Assembly: GCA_963700425.1 (NCBI GenBank) | Contig: CAVOXO010000003.1 | Span: 744,001 to 808,000, forward strand | Direction of reading: 5' to 3' | Origin: CAVOXO01 sp963700425 | Lineage (GTDB): Bacteria > Actinomycetota > Acidimicrobiia > Acidimicrobiales > Microtrichaceae | DNA length: 64,000 nucleotides | Shown: one piece after another, positions 36,802-45,097 of the stretch | How positions within the stretch are numbered: the first letter of the stretch is position 1 | How the letters are laid out: each line of letters opens with the position of its first letter | Program-made: the position numbers and the translations under genes | Notes under the pieces: generated by a model | What the model saw: only the letters and a program-made list of their open reading frames with translations | Database searches by the model: none | What the model was told of the DNA's origin: nothing

Positions 36802-38193
36802 ATGAGCCGATCCGACTCCCTCGTGTTGTTCGGGGCGACCGGTGATCTCGCCCGCAAGAAGCTCTATCCGTCGCTGTACCGACTCGAGGCCCGGGGCCGC
36901 CTCGACCTCCCGGTGATCGGAGTGGCACGTTCGGACTGGGACGACGAACGCTTCAGGGCCCACGTTCGATCCGCGCTCGCCGACACCGTCGCCGAGACCG
37001 CCCCCGAGATCGTCGACGCGTTGTGCGACCGCCTGAGCTTCGTGGCCGGCGACTACGCCGACGCGTCGACCTTCGGGAGGCTGCGCGACGAACTGGCGAC
37101 GTTCGGTGTGTATCGCTCGGCCATCTATCTGGCGGTTCCGCCCACGTTGTTCCCCACTGTGATCGAGGGGCTCTCGAACGAGGGACTCAACATCGGGAGT
37201 CGGATCATCGTCGAGAAGCCGTTCGGGCGGGACCTGGCCTCGGCGGTGGAGTTGAACGCCCTGCTCCACGAGCACTTCGCCGAGGCGGACATCTCCCGCA
37301 TCGATCACTACCTCGGCAAGGAATCGGTGGAGGATCTGATGATCTTCCGGTTCGGGAACTCCTTCCTCGAACCCATCTGGAATCGGAATTACGTCGACAG
37401 CGTCCAGATCACCATGGCGGAATCGTTCGGGGTCGAAGGTCGAGGCAGCTTCTACGAGAGCGTCGGTGCGCTGCGTGACGTGGTTCAGAACCACCTGCTA
37501 CAGGTGGTGGCCCTGCTGGCCATGGAACCGCCGGTCAGCCCCGAGGCCGATGCGCTGCGCGACGAGAAGGCGAAGGTCTTCCGTTCGGTGCGGCCGCTCG
37601 ACGCGTCGGCGGTGGTCCGGGGGCAGTACGAGGGGTACCTGGGCGAACCCGGCGTGGTTCCCGATTCCGAGGTCGAGACCTTCGTCGCCTGTCGATTCGA
37701 GATCGACTCCTGGCGCTGGTCGGGGGTCCCCTTCTTCGTCAGGGCGGGCAAGGGTCTCGCCACGACGGCTCTGGAGGCGATCGTGGAACTGCGTGAACCG
37801 CCTCGCATGTTGTTCGTCGATCCCGAGCTCCCGTGTCCCCACCCCAACCTCATCCGATTCCGGCTCGGAGTCGACGACGGCGTGACCATGACGGTCCAGG
37901 CGAAACAGCCCGGTCCCGACCTGGTCAGCCAATCGGTCGATCTCGGGGTCGACTTCGCGTCGAGCCTCGCCGAGCGGAACCAGGCCTACGAGCGGCTGAT
38001 CGACGACGCTCTCGACGGGAACCAGCGGCGCTTCGGGAGGGAGGATGCGGTCGAGGCGGCGTGGCGGATCGTCCAGCCGATCATCGACGCACCCGGTCCG
38101 GTTCACCGTTACGTCCGGGGTACCTGGGGGCCCGATGAGGCCGACGCGGTGCTCGGTGCGCATCATTGGCACGACCCGGCGATCCGTTCGTGA
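36802..38193 (+). CDS. zwf: Glucose-6-phosphate dehydrogenase
   Basis: 463 residues. N-terminal nucleotide motif VLFGATGDLARKKLYP and the active-site signature RIDHYLGKE, plus EKPFGRD, are diagnostic. It oxidises glucose 6-phosphate to 6-phosphoglucono-lactone, making NADPH. The ATG at 36802 begins right at the conserved domain; an in-frame GTG at 36721 would add 27 residues. A 33-codon frame (36704-36805) ends on the zwf ATG with an ATGA overlap, downstream of a TAGGGT hexamer (36682-36687). The lactonase gene follows by seven bases. Confidence 0.95.
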   Translation: MSRSDSLVLFGATGDLARKKLYPSLYRLEARGRLDLPVIGVARSDWDDERFRAHVRSALADTVAETAPEIVDALCDRLSFVAGDYADASTFGRLRDELATFGVYRSAIYLAVPPTLFPTVIEGLSNEGLNIGSRIIVEKPFGRDLASAVELNALLHEHFAEADISRIDHYLGKESVEDLMIFRFGNSFLEPIWNRNYVDSVQITMAESFGVEGRGSFYESVGALRDVVQNHLLQVVALLAMEPPVSPEADALRDEKAKVFRSVRPLDASAVVRGQYEGYLGEPGVVPDSEVETFVACRFEIDSWRWSGVPFFVRAGKGLATTALEAIVELREPPRMLFVDPELPCPHPNLIRFRLGVDDGVTMTVQAKQPGPDLVSQSVDLGVDFASSLAERNQAYERLIDDALDGNQRRFGREDAVEAAWRIVQPIIDAPGPVHRYVRGTWGPDEADAVLGAHHWHDPAIRS

Positions 38194-38200
38194 CCGATCC

Positions 38201-38845
38201 ATGCAGGTGATGGTGCGCTCCGACCCGGTGGCCGGGGCGGCCGGGCATCTGGCGGAACGGATCCGCCGCCTCGGGGAGAAACAGGACGGTGTGTCGGTGG
38301 CGCTCAGTGGCGGACGCACCCCGTGGAAGGTGTTCTCGGCCCTGGCGGAACAGGATCTCGACTGGGAGAGCGTCCATGTCTTCCAGGTCGACGAGCGTCT
38401 GGTGCCGCCTGGCGATCCCGACCGGAACCTGGCCCGCCTCGACGAGGTGCTGTTGTCGCGGGTCCGCGCCGTCGTGCACCCGATGCCGGTGGACGATCCC
38501 GATCCGGAGACTGCGGCGGAGCGCTACGCCCGCGAGTTGCCGGAACGCTTCGACCTCATCCATCTCGGACTGGGAACCGATGGCCACACGGCCTCGCTGG
38601 TACCGGGCGACGCGGTCCTCGAGGTGGTGGACCGTGACGTGGCGGTGACCGACGTCTACGAGGGGCACCGCCGGATGACCCTCACCTACCCGGCGCTCGA
38701 CCGTGCCGATGCCCTGGTGTGGATCGTGGAGGGCGAATCGAAACGCCCCGCCCTTCGACGGCTTCTCCGCCACGACCGGACCATCCCGGCCGGACGGGTG
38801 TCCCCAGCCCGCTCCTTGGTCATCACCGATCTCGACGTCTCCTGA
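38201..38845 (+). CDS. pgl: 6-phosphogluconolactonase
   Basis: 214 residues. SVALSGGRTPWKVF, VDERLVPPGDPDRN and HLGLGTDGHTASLVPG are the hallmark motifs of the NagB-like lactonase family. It hydrolyses the product of zwf, which lies immediately upstream in the same operon. It converges with the heme-binding domain gene. Confidence 0.93.
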   Translation: MQVMVRSDPVAGAAGHLAERIRRLGEKQDGVSVALSGGRTPWKVFSALAEQDLDWESVHVFQVDERLVPPGDPDRNLARLDEVLLSRVRAVVHPMPVDDPDPETAAERYARELPERFDLIHLGLGTDGHTASLVPGDAVLEVVDRDVAVTDVYEGHRRMTLTYPALDRADALVWIVEGESKRPALRRLLRHDRTIPAGRVSPARSLVITDLDVS

Positions 38846-38851
38846 GGAGGG

Positions 38852-39340
38852 TCAGTCGCCGCCGCCGGTCGGCGGGTCGGCGGCGATGGTCTTCTCGAGT
38901 CCCGCAACCAGCTGGCGGGTTTCCTCGTCGCTCAACTTCGCGTCACTGTGGAGCCCGAGCCAGGTGTAGTACCCGGGGGGCATTCCACCGTCGTCCACGG
39001 GTTCGGCGGCGTCACGCGCCTCCCGGCCGGCCGCGGTGTTCCACTCGCTGAAATTGAGTGCGCCGCGACCCTCCTCGACATGGTTGGCGATGATCCACTT
39101 GATCGGAGCGACTTGTTCGAACCAGAGCACGTTCGTCTCGTTGCTGTGGCAGTCGTAGCACGCCGTGACCGCCAGTTCGCGGGTCATCGGGCTGTCCCAC
39201 TGCGGTTCGTCCCGGGCCGACGGGTTGTCCACCCCGATGGGGATGAACTGGATGATGACCATGATCGCGATGGCGGCGAGCAGGACTCTCAGCCACCAGC
39301 GCCGGATCAACGACGGCTGTCCTGAAGTGTCGGTGGCCAT
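38852..39340 (-). CDS. Membrane-anchored heme-binding domain protein
   Basis: 162 residues. One N-terminal helix (~17-36) then a periplasm-side domain with a single heme motif CYDCH and the family wording NETNVLWFEQVAPIKWIIANHV, GRGALNFSEW and MPPGYY. This is the haem-binding domain family (one c-type heme), role unknown. Start at the ATG preceded by GGAGCG; an upstream in-frame ATG would lengthen it by 12 residues. Confidence 0.82.
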   Translation of the reverse strand: MATDTSGQPSLIRRWWLRVLLAAIAIMVIIQFIPIGVDNPSARDEPQWDSPMTRELAVTACYDCHSNETNVLWFEQVAPIKWIIANHVEEGRGALNFSEWNTAAGREARDAAEPVDDGGMPPGYYTWLGLHSDAKLSDEETRQLVAGLEKTIAADPPTGGGD

Positions 39341-39413
39341 GGAGCGCTCCTTGTCGTCGGGACGCGAGTATCGCACCGATCAAAGGTGGGTGGTGTCGCC
39401 TCGTCGACATGGA

Positions 39414-42400
39414 TCAGACGTTGCGTCGGTAGCGGCCGCCCACGTCGAAGAGAGCGTCGGTGATGTCCCCGAGGGTGCACACTCTCACGGCGTCCATGAG
39501 GGCGTCGAAGGTGTTGCCCCCGTCGAGAGCGACCTTCCGGAGCGCCGCCAGCGCCGCCGGGCGCTCGTCGGAGTGGCGCTCCTGAACCGCTCGGCGGCGG
39601 TGGATCTGTTCGGCCTTCTCGGAGTCGTCGGATCGCCGAAGCTCCGGTTCGACGGCTGGGCCGTCACCGGCGCCGGGGTCGAGGAAGGTGTTCACTCCGA
39701 CGATGGGCAGGGAGCCGTCGTGCTTGGCGTGCTCGTAGTGCATCGACTCGTCCTGGATCCGACCCCGTTGGTATCCGGTCTCCATGGCGCCGAGTACGCC
39801 GCCCCGCTCCGAGATGCGGTCGAGTTCGGTGAGCACGGCCTCCTCGACCATGTCGGTCAACTCGTCGACCAGAAACGAGCCCTGCACCGGGTTGTCACAG
39901 AACGCCGGCCCCCACTCACGGTTGATGACGAGCTGGATGGCCATGGCCCGCCGCACCGACTCGTCGGTGGGCGTGGTGACGGCCTCGTCGTAGGCGTTGG
40001 TGTGGAGCGAGTTGGCGTTGTCGTAGACGGCACACAAGGCCTGGAGTGTGGTGCGGATGTCGTTGAACGCCATCTCCTGCGCGTGCAGTGACCGTCCCGA
40101 GGTCTGGATGTGGTACTTCAGCCTCTGGCTCCGTTCGGAGGCGCCGTAACGCTCGGCCATGGCGATGGCCCAGATCCGCCGGGCCACCCGGCCCAGAACC
40201 GTGTACTCGGGGTCCATGCCGTTGGAGAAGAAGAAGCTGAGATTGGGGGCGAAGTCGTCGATCGACATGCCGCGGGCCAGGTAGGCCTCGACGTAGGTGA
40301 AGGCGTTCGACAGGGTGAACGCCAGCTGGCTGATCGGGTTCGCGCCCGCTTCGGCGATGTGGTAGCCCGAGATCGACGCCGAGTAGAAACGCTTCACCTC
40401 GTGCTCGACGAACCACTCGGCGATGTCGGCCATCATCGACAGGGCGAACTCGGTCGAGAAGATGCATGTGTTCTGCCCCTGGTCCTCCTTGAGGATGTCG
40501 GCCTGGACGGTGCCCCTGACGTTGGCGAGCACCCAGGCCCGCAGCTCCGCGGACTCGGTCGCGTCGGGGTCGCGGCCGTGCTGTCTGCGGAAGTCGTCGA
40601 CGCGCTGGTCGATGGCGCAGTTGAGGAACATGGCCAGGATCGCGGGGGCGGGCCCGTTGATGGTCATCGACACCGAGGTCGACGGATCACAGAGGTCGAC
40701 ACCGTCGAACAGGTCCTTCATGTCGTCGAGGGATGCCACCGATACTCCGGAGTTGCCGACCTTTCCGAGGATGTCGGGTCGGTCGTCGGGGTCGGCACCG
40801 TAGAGGGTCACCGAGTCGAAGGCGGTGGACAGCCGGGTGGCCGATTGACCCTCGGCCAGGAGGTGGAACCGTCGGTTGGTGCGGGAGGGTCCGCCCTCCC
40901 CGGCGAACATCCGGGTGGGGTCTTCGTCGTCGCGCTTGGTGGTGAAGACCCCCGCGGTGAAGGGGAACCGCCCGGGCAGGTTCTCCGAGCGGAGGAACCG
41001 CACCAGTTCGGCGTCGTCGGTGGTGGAGGGCATCGCCACGCGGGGGATGTCGAGTCCCGACAGCGACCGCCTGACGGGGCGGTTGTCGCCGCCGACGTGG
41101 TCGCGGTCGCGGCCGAAGGTGTCGAGGAGCTCCCAGGTGGACGGTGCGACGTCCGCCCGGTCGCGCTCGGCCAGTTCGCTGACCGCTCGGTTCTCCGCCA
41201 CCGCGCCCACCCGGCGGGCGACGGCCTCCGACTGGCGGGTCCGGCGCACGGCGTCGACCTGCTCGCGGGTCACGGCGTGATAGGTGCGGACCGTGTCGGA
41301 GATCTCCGCCAGGTAGCGGGATCGGGTGGCGGGAATGATCGCCGTCGACGATTCGTCGACGGTGGCGGCCACGCTGTCGACGGTGATCGCCCCCGGTGTG
41401 ATCTCCATGCCGGCCGCGATGAGGAGGCCCCGCAGGCGAAGGTAGAGCCGGGTGACCCCCGGATCGTTGAATCGCGCCGCGGATGTGGCGATGACGGGAA
41501 GCGCCTCGGGGTCGGTGCCGAAGAGCCGGTGGTTGCGTGCCACCTGGCGGCGGACGTCCCGAAGGGCGTCGAGTCCGCCCCGTCGCTCGATCTTGTTGAG
41601 CGCCACCACATCGGCGAGGTCCAACATGTCGATCTTCTCGAGCTGGGACGGCGCCCCGAATTCGGGGGTCATCACGTAGAGCGAGACGTCGGCGACGTCG
41701 GTGACCGCGGAGTTGCCCTGGCCGATGCCGGGGGTCTCGACGATGATCAGGTCGGCGCCCCAGGCCCGCGCCGCCGCGATCATGGCCTCGACCGGAGCGG
41801 GCAGCTCGCCGACCGACCCCCGGGTGGCGATGGAGCGGAAGAACACCGAGTCCGCTTCGATGGCGTTCATCCGGATCCGGTCGCCCAACAGGGCTCCGCC
41901 GCCCCGTCGCCGGGTGGGGTCGACAGCCAGGACGACCACCCGCACCGCGTCGCGCTGATCGCGCCGAAGCCGGGCGATGAGCTCGTCGGTCAACGACGAC
42001 TTGCCCGATCCACCCGTTCCGGTGATGCCGAGCACCGGTGCGGCCCGGTGGTGGACGGGACCCGCCCCGGTCGAGGCCGCCACCTTCGTCGCAGGGTCCG
42101 CTTCGATGGCGCTGAGAGCACGGGCCAGGCTGCGGGCGCCGCCGTCGAGCTCGATCGTCGGTTCGAACGAACGGGCGACGTCGCAGTCGGCGATGATCGT
42201 GTTCACCATGGCGGCGAGGCCGAGCCGCTGCCCGTCGGTGGGGGAGAAGATGCGGATTCCACGAGCCGCCAGCTGGTCGATCTCGCGCTGGACGATGACG
42301 CCGCCGCCTCCGCCGTAGATGCGCACGTGGCCCATGTCCTCGGCGTCGAGGCGGTCCGCGAGGTAGCCGAAGTACTCGATGTGGCCACCCTGGTAGGAGC

Positions 42401-42626
42401 TGATGGCCACCGCGTCGACGTCCTCGCAGACGACGGCGCGCACGACCTCGTCGACAGAGCGGTTGTGACCGAGGTGGATGACCTCGGCGCCCTGGTCCTG
42501 GAGGATCCGTCGCATGATGTTGATGGCTGCGTCGTGGCCGTCGAACAGGCTGGCCGCGGTCACGATGCGTATCGGTCGCGAGGGGACATGGAGGTCGGGC
42601 GGCGGGTACGCCACAGGAGGATCCAT
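39414..42626 (-). CDS. icmF: IcmF: isobutyryl-CoA mutase fused to its G-protein chaperone
   Basis: 1070 residues in the IcmF order: B12-binding domain (~25-150) with the base-off histidine motif SLFDGHDAAI, a MeaB/MeaI-type GTPase (~200-410) with GTGGSGKSSLT, ETPGIGQG and NKIERRGG, a linker, and the mutase barrel (~520-1070) with AFTLSNAFTYVEAYLARGM. It interconverts isobutyryl-CoA and n-butyryl-CoA with adenosylcobalamin; the built-in GTPase checks cofactor loading. It is intact, with no frameshift over 3.2 kb. A MarR regulator is encoded divergently, with an inverted repeat between the starts. An ATG at 42647 would add seven residues that overlap the operator. Confidence 0.93.
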   Translation of the reverse strand: MDPPVAYPPPDLHVPSRPIRIVTAASLFDGHDAAINIMRRILQDQGAEVIHLGHNRSVDEVVRAVVCEDVDAVAISSYQGGHIEYFGYLADRLDAEDMGHVRIYGGGGGVIVQREIDQLAARGIRIFSPTDGQRLGLAAMVNTIIADCDVARSFEPTIELDGGARSLARALSAIEADPATKVAASTGAGPVHHRAAPVLGITGTGGSGKSSLTDELIARLRRDQRDAVRVVVLAVDPTRRRGGGALLGDRIRMNAIEADSVFFRSIATRGSVGELPAPVEAMIAAARAWGADLIIVETPGIGQGNSAVTDVADVSLYVMTPEFGAPSQLEKIDMLDLADVVALNKIERRGGLDALRDVRRQVARNHRLFGTDPEALPVIATSAARFNDPGVTRLYLRLRGLLIAAGMEITPGAITVDSVAATVDESSTAIIPATRSRYLAEISDTVRTYHAVTREQVDAVRRTRQSEAVARRVGAVAENRAVSELAERDRADVAPSTWELLDTFGRDRDHVGGDNRPVRRSLSGLDIPRVAMPSTTDDAELVRFLRSENLPGRFPFTAGVFTTKRDDEDPTRMFAGEGGPSRTNRRFHLLAEGQSATRLSTAFDSVTLYGADPDDRPDILGKVGNSGVSVASLDDMKDLFDGVDLCDPSTSVSMTINGPAPAILAMFLNCAIDQRVDDFRRQHGRDPDATESAELRAWVLANVRGTVQADILKEDQGQNTCIFSTEFALSMMADIAEWFVEHEVKRFYSASISGYHIAEAGANPISQLAFTLSNAFTYVEAYLARGMSIDDFAPNLSFFFSNGMDPEYTVLGRVARRIWAIAMAERYGASERSQRLKYHIQTSGRSLHAQEMAFNDIRTTLQALCAVYDNANSLHTNAYDEAVTTPTDESVRRAMAIQLVINREWGPAFCDNPVQGSFLVDELTDMVEEAVLTELDRISERGGVLGAMETGYQRGRIQDESMHYEHAKHDGSLPIVGVNTFLDPGAGDGPAVEPELRRSDDSEKAEQIHRRRAVQERHSDERPAALAALRKVALDGGNTFDALMDAVRVCTLGDITDALFDVGGRYRRNV

Positions 42627-42634
42627 GAGGAGAT

Positions 42635-42656
42635 GATATACGACCACTCATGTATC
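42635..42656. promoter_or_regulatory. Imperfect inverted repeat between icmF and marR
   Basis: GATA at 42635-42638 pairs with TATC at 42653-42656, and several inner positions also match (GA/TC, A/T). It sits in a local A/T-rich patch of the 45-base gap between the two start codons and has the size of a MarR operator, so the MarR protein may control both genes. Confidence 0.5.
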
Positions 42657-42671
42657 TGCCACAATGGAGCC

Positions 42672-43142
42672 ATGGCATCAGGCGATCCGATCGTGGAGGC
42701 CCGCCGCCAGTGGGAGGCGCGTGGCCTTCCCGAGCCGCTGGCGATGACCGCAGCCACCTCGATCATGCGCGCCCAGCAGGCCGTGTCGCTCGAGGTGGAT
42801 CGAGCCCTGCGTCCCCTGGGGCTGACGTTCGCCCGGTACGAGGTGCTGATGTTGTTGTCGTTCTCCCGAACCGGTGCCCTGCCGATGACCAAGATCGGCG
42901 ACCGCCTCATGGTGCACCCCACCGGCATCACCAAGCTGGTCGACAAGCTCGAGGAACAGGGGTGGGTGGAGCGCGTCAGTGATCCCGACGATCGTCGGGT
43001 GACGCTCGCGGCCGTCACCTCGGCGGGTCGACGAGTGGCCGCGAAGGCGACCGACGCGGTCGGCTCGGTGCGATTCGGTGCCGACCTCGGCGACCGCGAT
43101 CTCGAGTCGCTGGTGGAGCTGCTGACCGCCTTCCGGCGGTGA
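42672..43142 (+). CDS. MarR-family transcriptional regulator
   Basis: 156 residues. Winged-helix core: FARYEVLMLLSFSR, MTKIGDRLMVHPTGITKLVDKL (recognition helix) and the wing VSDPDDRRVTLAAVT. Divergently transcribed from icmF with a shared operator-like sequence. Regulation by an acyl-CoA or branched acid would make sense but is not shown. Confidence 0.88.
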   Translation: MASGDPIVEARRQWEARGLPEPLAMTAATSIMRAQQAVSLEVDRALRPLGLTFARYEVLMLLSFSRTGALPMTKIGDRLMVHPTGITKLVDKLEEQGWVERVSDPDDRRVTLAAVTSAGRRVAAKATDAVGSVRFGADLGDRDLESLVELLTAFRR

Positions 43143-43156
43143 CCTAGCGTTCGGAG

Positions 43157-43658
43157 ATGGCCACCGGTGATTCCGTCATCGACGCGCTGGACGTGCTCGA
43201 CGCCCTCGGCGGCGACCACGAGTTGGTGCCCTGCGATCCCGCCCTGGCGGACACCGCCGAGTTCTGCGCGGCGTACGGCTACGACCTCGCCGACTCTGCC
43301 AACACCATCGTGGTGGTCGGCAAGAGCGAGCCGCGGGTGTTCGCCGCCTGCGTCGCCCTGGCGACCACGCGCCTGGACGTGAACGGTGTGATCCGCCGTC
43401 GGTTGGGCACGCGCAAGGCGTCGTTCGCCTCCGCCGACGAAACGGTCGAGCTCACGGGGATGACCATCGGTGGGGTCACGCCCGTGGGGCTGCCGTCGGA
43501 GCTGCCGGTATGGGTCGACGCGGTTGTGATGGATCGGGAGCGGATCATTCTCGGGGGCGGCAGTCGCGATCCGCAAGATCCTGTGCACGCCCCGCCTGCT
43601 CGAGCGGCTCCCCGACGTCACGGTCGTCGAAGGCCTGGCCCAGCCCGCGACGGGCTGA
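43157..43658 (+). CDS. YbaK/EbsC-type aminoacyl-tRNA editing domain protein (one insertion)
   Basis: 166 residues after removing an extra base at 43568. Key blocks: FCAAYGYDLADSANTIVVVGK, VELTGMTIGGVTPVGLP and, across the break, IILGGGSR followed by KILCTPRLLERL. These match the YbaK/ProX deacylase fold that removes mischarged amino acids from tRNA. Begins 14 bases after marR in the same direction. Confidence 0.82.
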
Positions 43659-43805
43659 GCGGCCTGGTCTGAGCCAGAGCGACACCCGACGCGAACGCCG
43701 ATCGCGTCCTCGAACGTCGACCCGGGGATCGCAAGGCGAGGCGGTCGGGAGAACGGTTGAAGAACCCGGCACACCCCTCGTCGTTGTCGGCGGTATCTGC
43801 GAGAA

Positions 43806-43820
43806 TGAACACATGTTCGA
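43806..43820 (+). promoter_or_regulatory. LexA (SOS) box overlapping the DUF222/HNH start codon
   Basis: TGAACACATGTTCGA fits the Gram-positive/actinobacterial LexA form GAAC-N4-GTTC with flanking T and GA. The ATG of the HNH gene lies inside the box, and a GAGAAT hexamer at 43801-43806 could be the -10 box, so LexA binding would block a leaderless promoter. M. tuberculosis 13E12/DUF222 genes are known to carry LexA boxes. Confidence 0.72.
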
Positions 43821-45078
43821 CCGAGGTGCCGGCGATCCGCCGAGTGGGGCGACGGCCGAGCGGGCCGGGGTGTTGTCCGCCCGGCTGGCCGAGTTGGAAT
43901 CGTTGACGGAGGAGCGGCGCCGCCTGGACCACCGTGAATCGCTGTTGTTGGCCGACGCTTCGGTCGCCGAAGAGATCGTCGTCGAACACGGCCATTCGGT
44001 GGCCGGTTGGCACGCCGACCGGGCGAAGGTCGCCACCAAGGCCGCCCATGTCCGGGTCCGGGTCGCCGATCGGCTCCATCACCGGTATCACGAACTGGCC
44101 CGCGCCCTGGGTGAGGGGAAGGTGGGGTGGAACCACGTCACCGTGTTCGACCGGGCGGCGAATCCTCGGGTCCGTGATGCCATGGTCGAGTTGTTGCCGG
44201 GGATCGTCGAACTGGCCCGGGTCGCCACCTTCGACCGGTGGGCCGCCGAGGTTCGAGGGATGGCCCGTCTCCTCGATGATGACGGTGGCTACGACCCCGC
44301 CGAGGATGCGGCGAACAACAACCTGCGTCTCACCGACGTCGGCGGCGGATACACCCAGGTGTCGGGGCGCCTCGTCGGAGAGTTGGCGTTGACCATCACG
44401 GCTCTCATCGACGCCGAGACCGACCGGGTGCTCACGCGGTACCGCCGCGATGAGGAGGAAGCCGGCGAGGGCGAGATCCCATCCAGGGCGCGAGCAGCGG
44501 CAGAAGCGCTCGGGGAGATGTGCGAACGCGCGGCCGGCACCCCCGATGGTGAGGGCAGGATGCCCGAATCCGAGATCATCGTGAGCTACGACGTCGGAAC
44601 CGGCGACGTGGCCGACGCAGACGGCGCCCATCTGTCGGTGTCGATGCTCCGCTGGCTGGTTGCCGCCTCGCTGATGCGACCCCTCGAGGTCTCTGAGTCG
44701 GGCGACCCGCTGCGAATGGGGCGGGCGCTTCGCTATGCCAACCGCGAACAGCGTCGGGCGCTGGCCGTCCGCGACGGCGGGTGCATCTTCCCCGGATGCA
44801 GCCGGCCGGCCCACTGGTGCGATGCCCACCACATCGACGAGTGGGACCACGGCGGCCCGACCGACATCGAGAACATGGCGCTGCTGTGCCGGCACCACCA
44901 CCGAGTGACCCATCGGCCCGGGTGGGTCATGTCCAGGCGGACCGACCTCTCCGACGCGACGACTGCCGATGGGCCCGACATCGCGGACGGTCAGGTGATG
45001 TTCCGGTGGCGAACCCCGTCGGGCCGTGTCATCTACTCACAGCGACACCACGAGCGACGGTTGTCCGATGTCGCCTGA
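43813..45078 (+). CDS. DUF222 protein with C-terminal HNH endonuclease domain (13E12-like)
   Basis: 421 residues. The long helical DUF222 region (~20-300) includes HGHSVAGWHADRAKV and ALRYANREQRRALAVRDGG; the HNH nuclease follows with CIFPGC, CDAHHIDEWDHGG and LLCRHHHRVTH, giving four cysteine zinc ligands and the catalytic HH. These are high-copy, often variable genes in actinobacteria. The LexA-type box on its start suggests DNA damage induction. About 150 bases of non-coding sequence before it hold nothing else I recognise. Confidence 0.88.
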   Translation: MFDRGAGDPPSGATAERAGVLSARLAELESLTEERRRLDHRESLLLADASVAEEIVVEHGHSVAGWHADRAKVATKAAHVRVRVADRLHHRYHELARALGEGKVGWNHVTVFDRAANPRVRDAMVELLPGIVELARVATFDRWAAEVRGMARLLDDDGGYDPAEDAANNNLRLTDVGGGYTQVSGRLVGELALTITALIDAETDRVLTRYRRDEEEAGEGEIPSRARAAAEALGEMCERAAGTPDGEGRMPESEIIVSYDVGTGDVADADGAHLSVSMLRWLVAASLMRPLEVSESGDPLRMGRALRYANREQRRALAVRDGGCIFPGCSRPAHWCDAHHIDEWDHGGPTDIENMALLCRHHHRVTHRPGWVMSRRTDLSDATTADGPDIADGQVMFRWRTPSGRVIYSQRHHERRLSDVA

Positions 45079-45097
45079 CCGGTGCGACCGGGTTCGC

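Noticed and set aside
40110..42670. Long open frame on the plus strand opposite icmF
   Set aside because: The composition is GC-codon shadow (runs of Val, Gly, Asp, Arg) with no domain; the minus strand encodes a full, motif-rich IcmF. Only the last part of the frame (from 42672) is a gene, marR.
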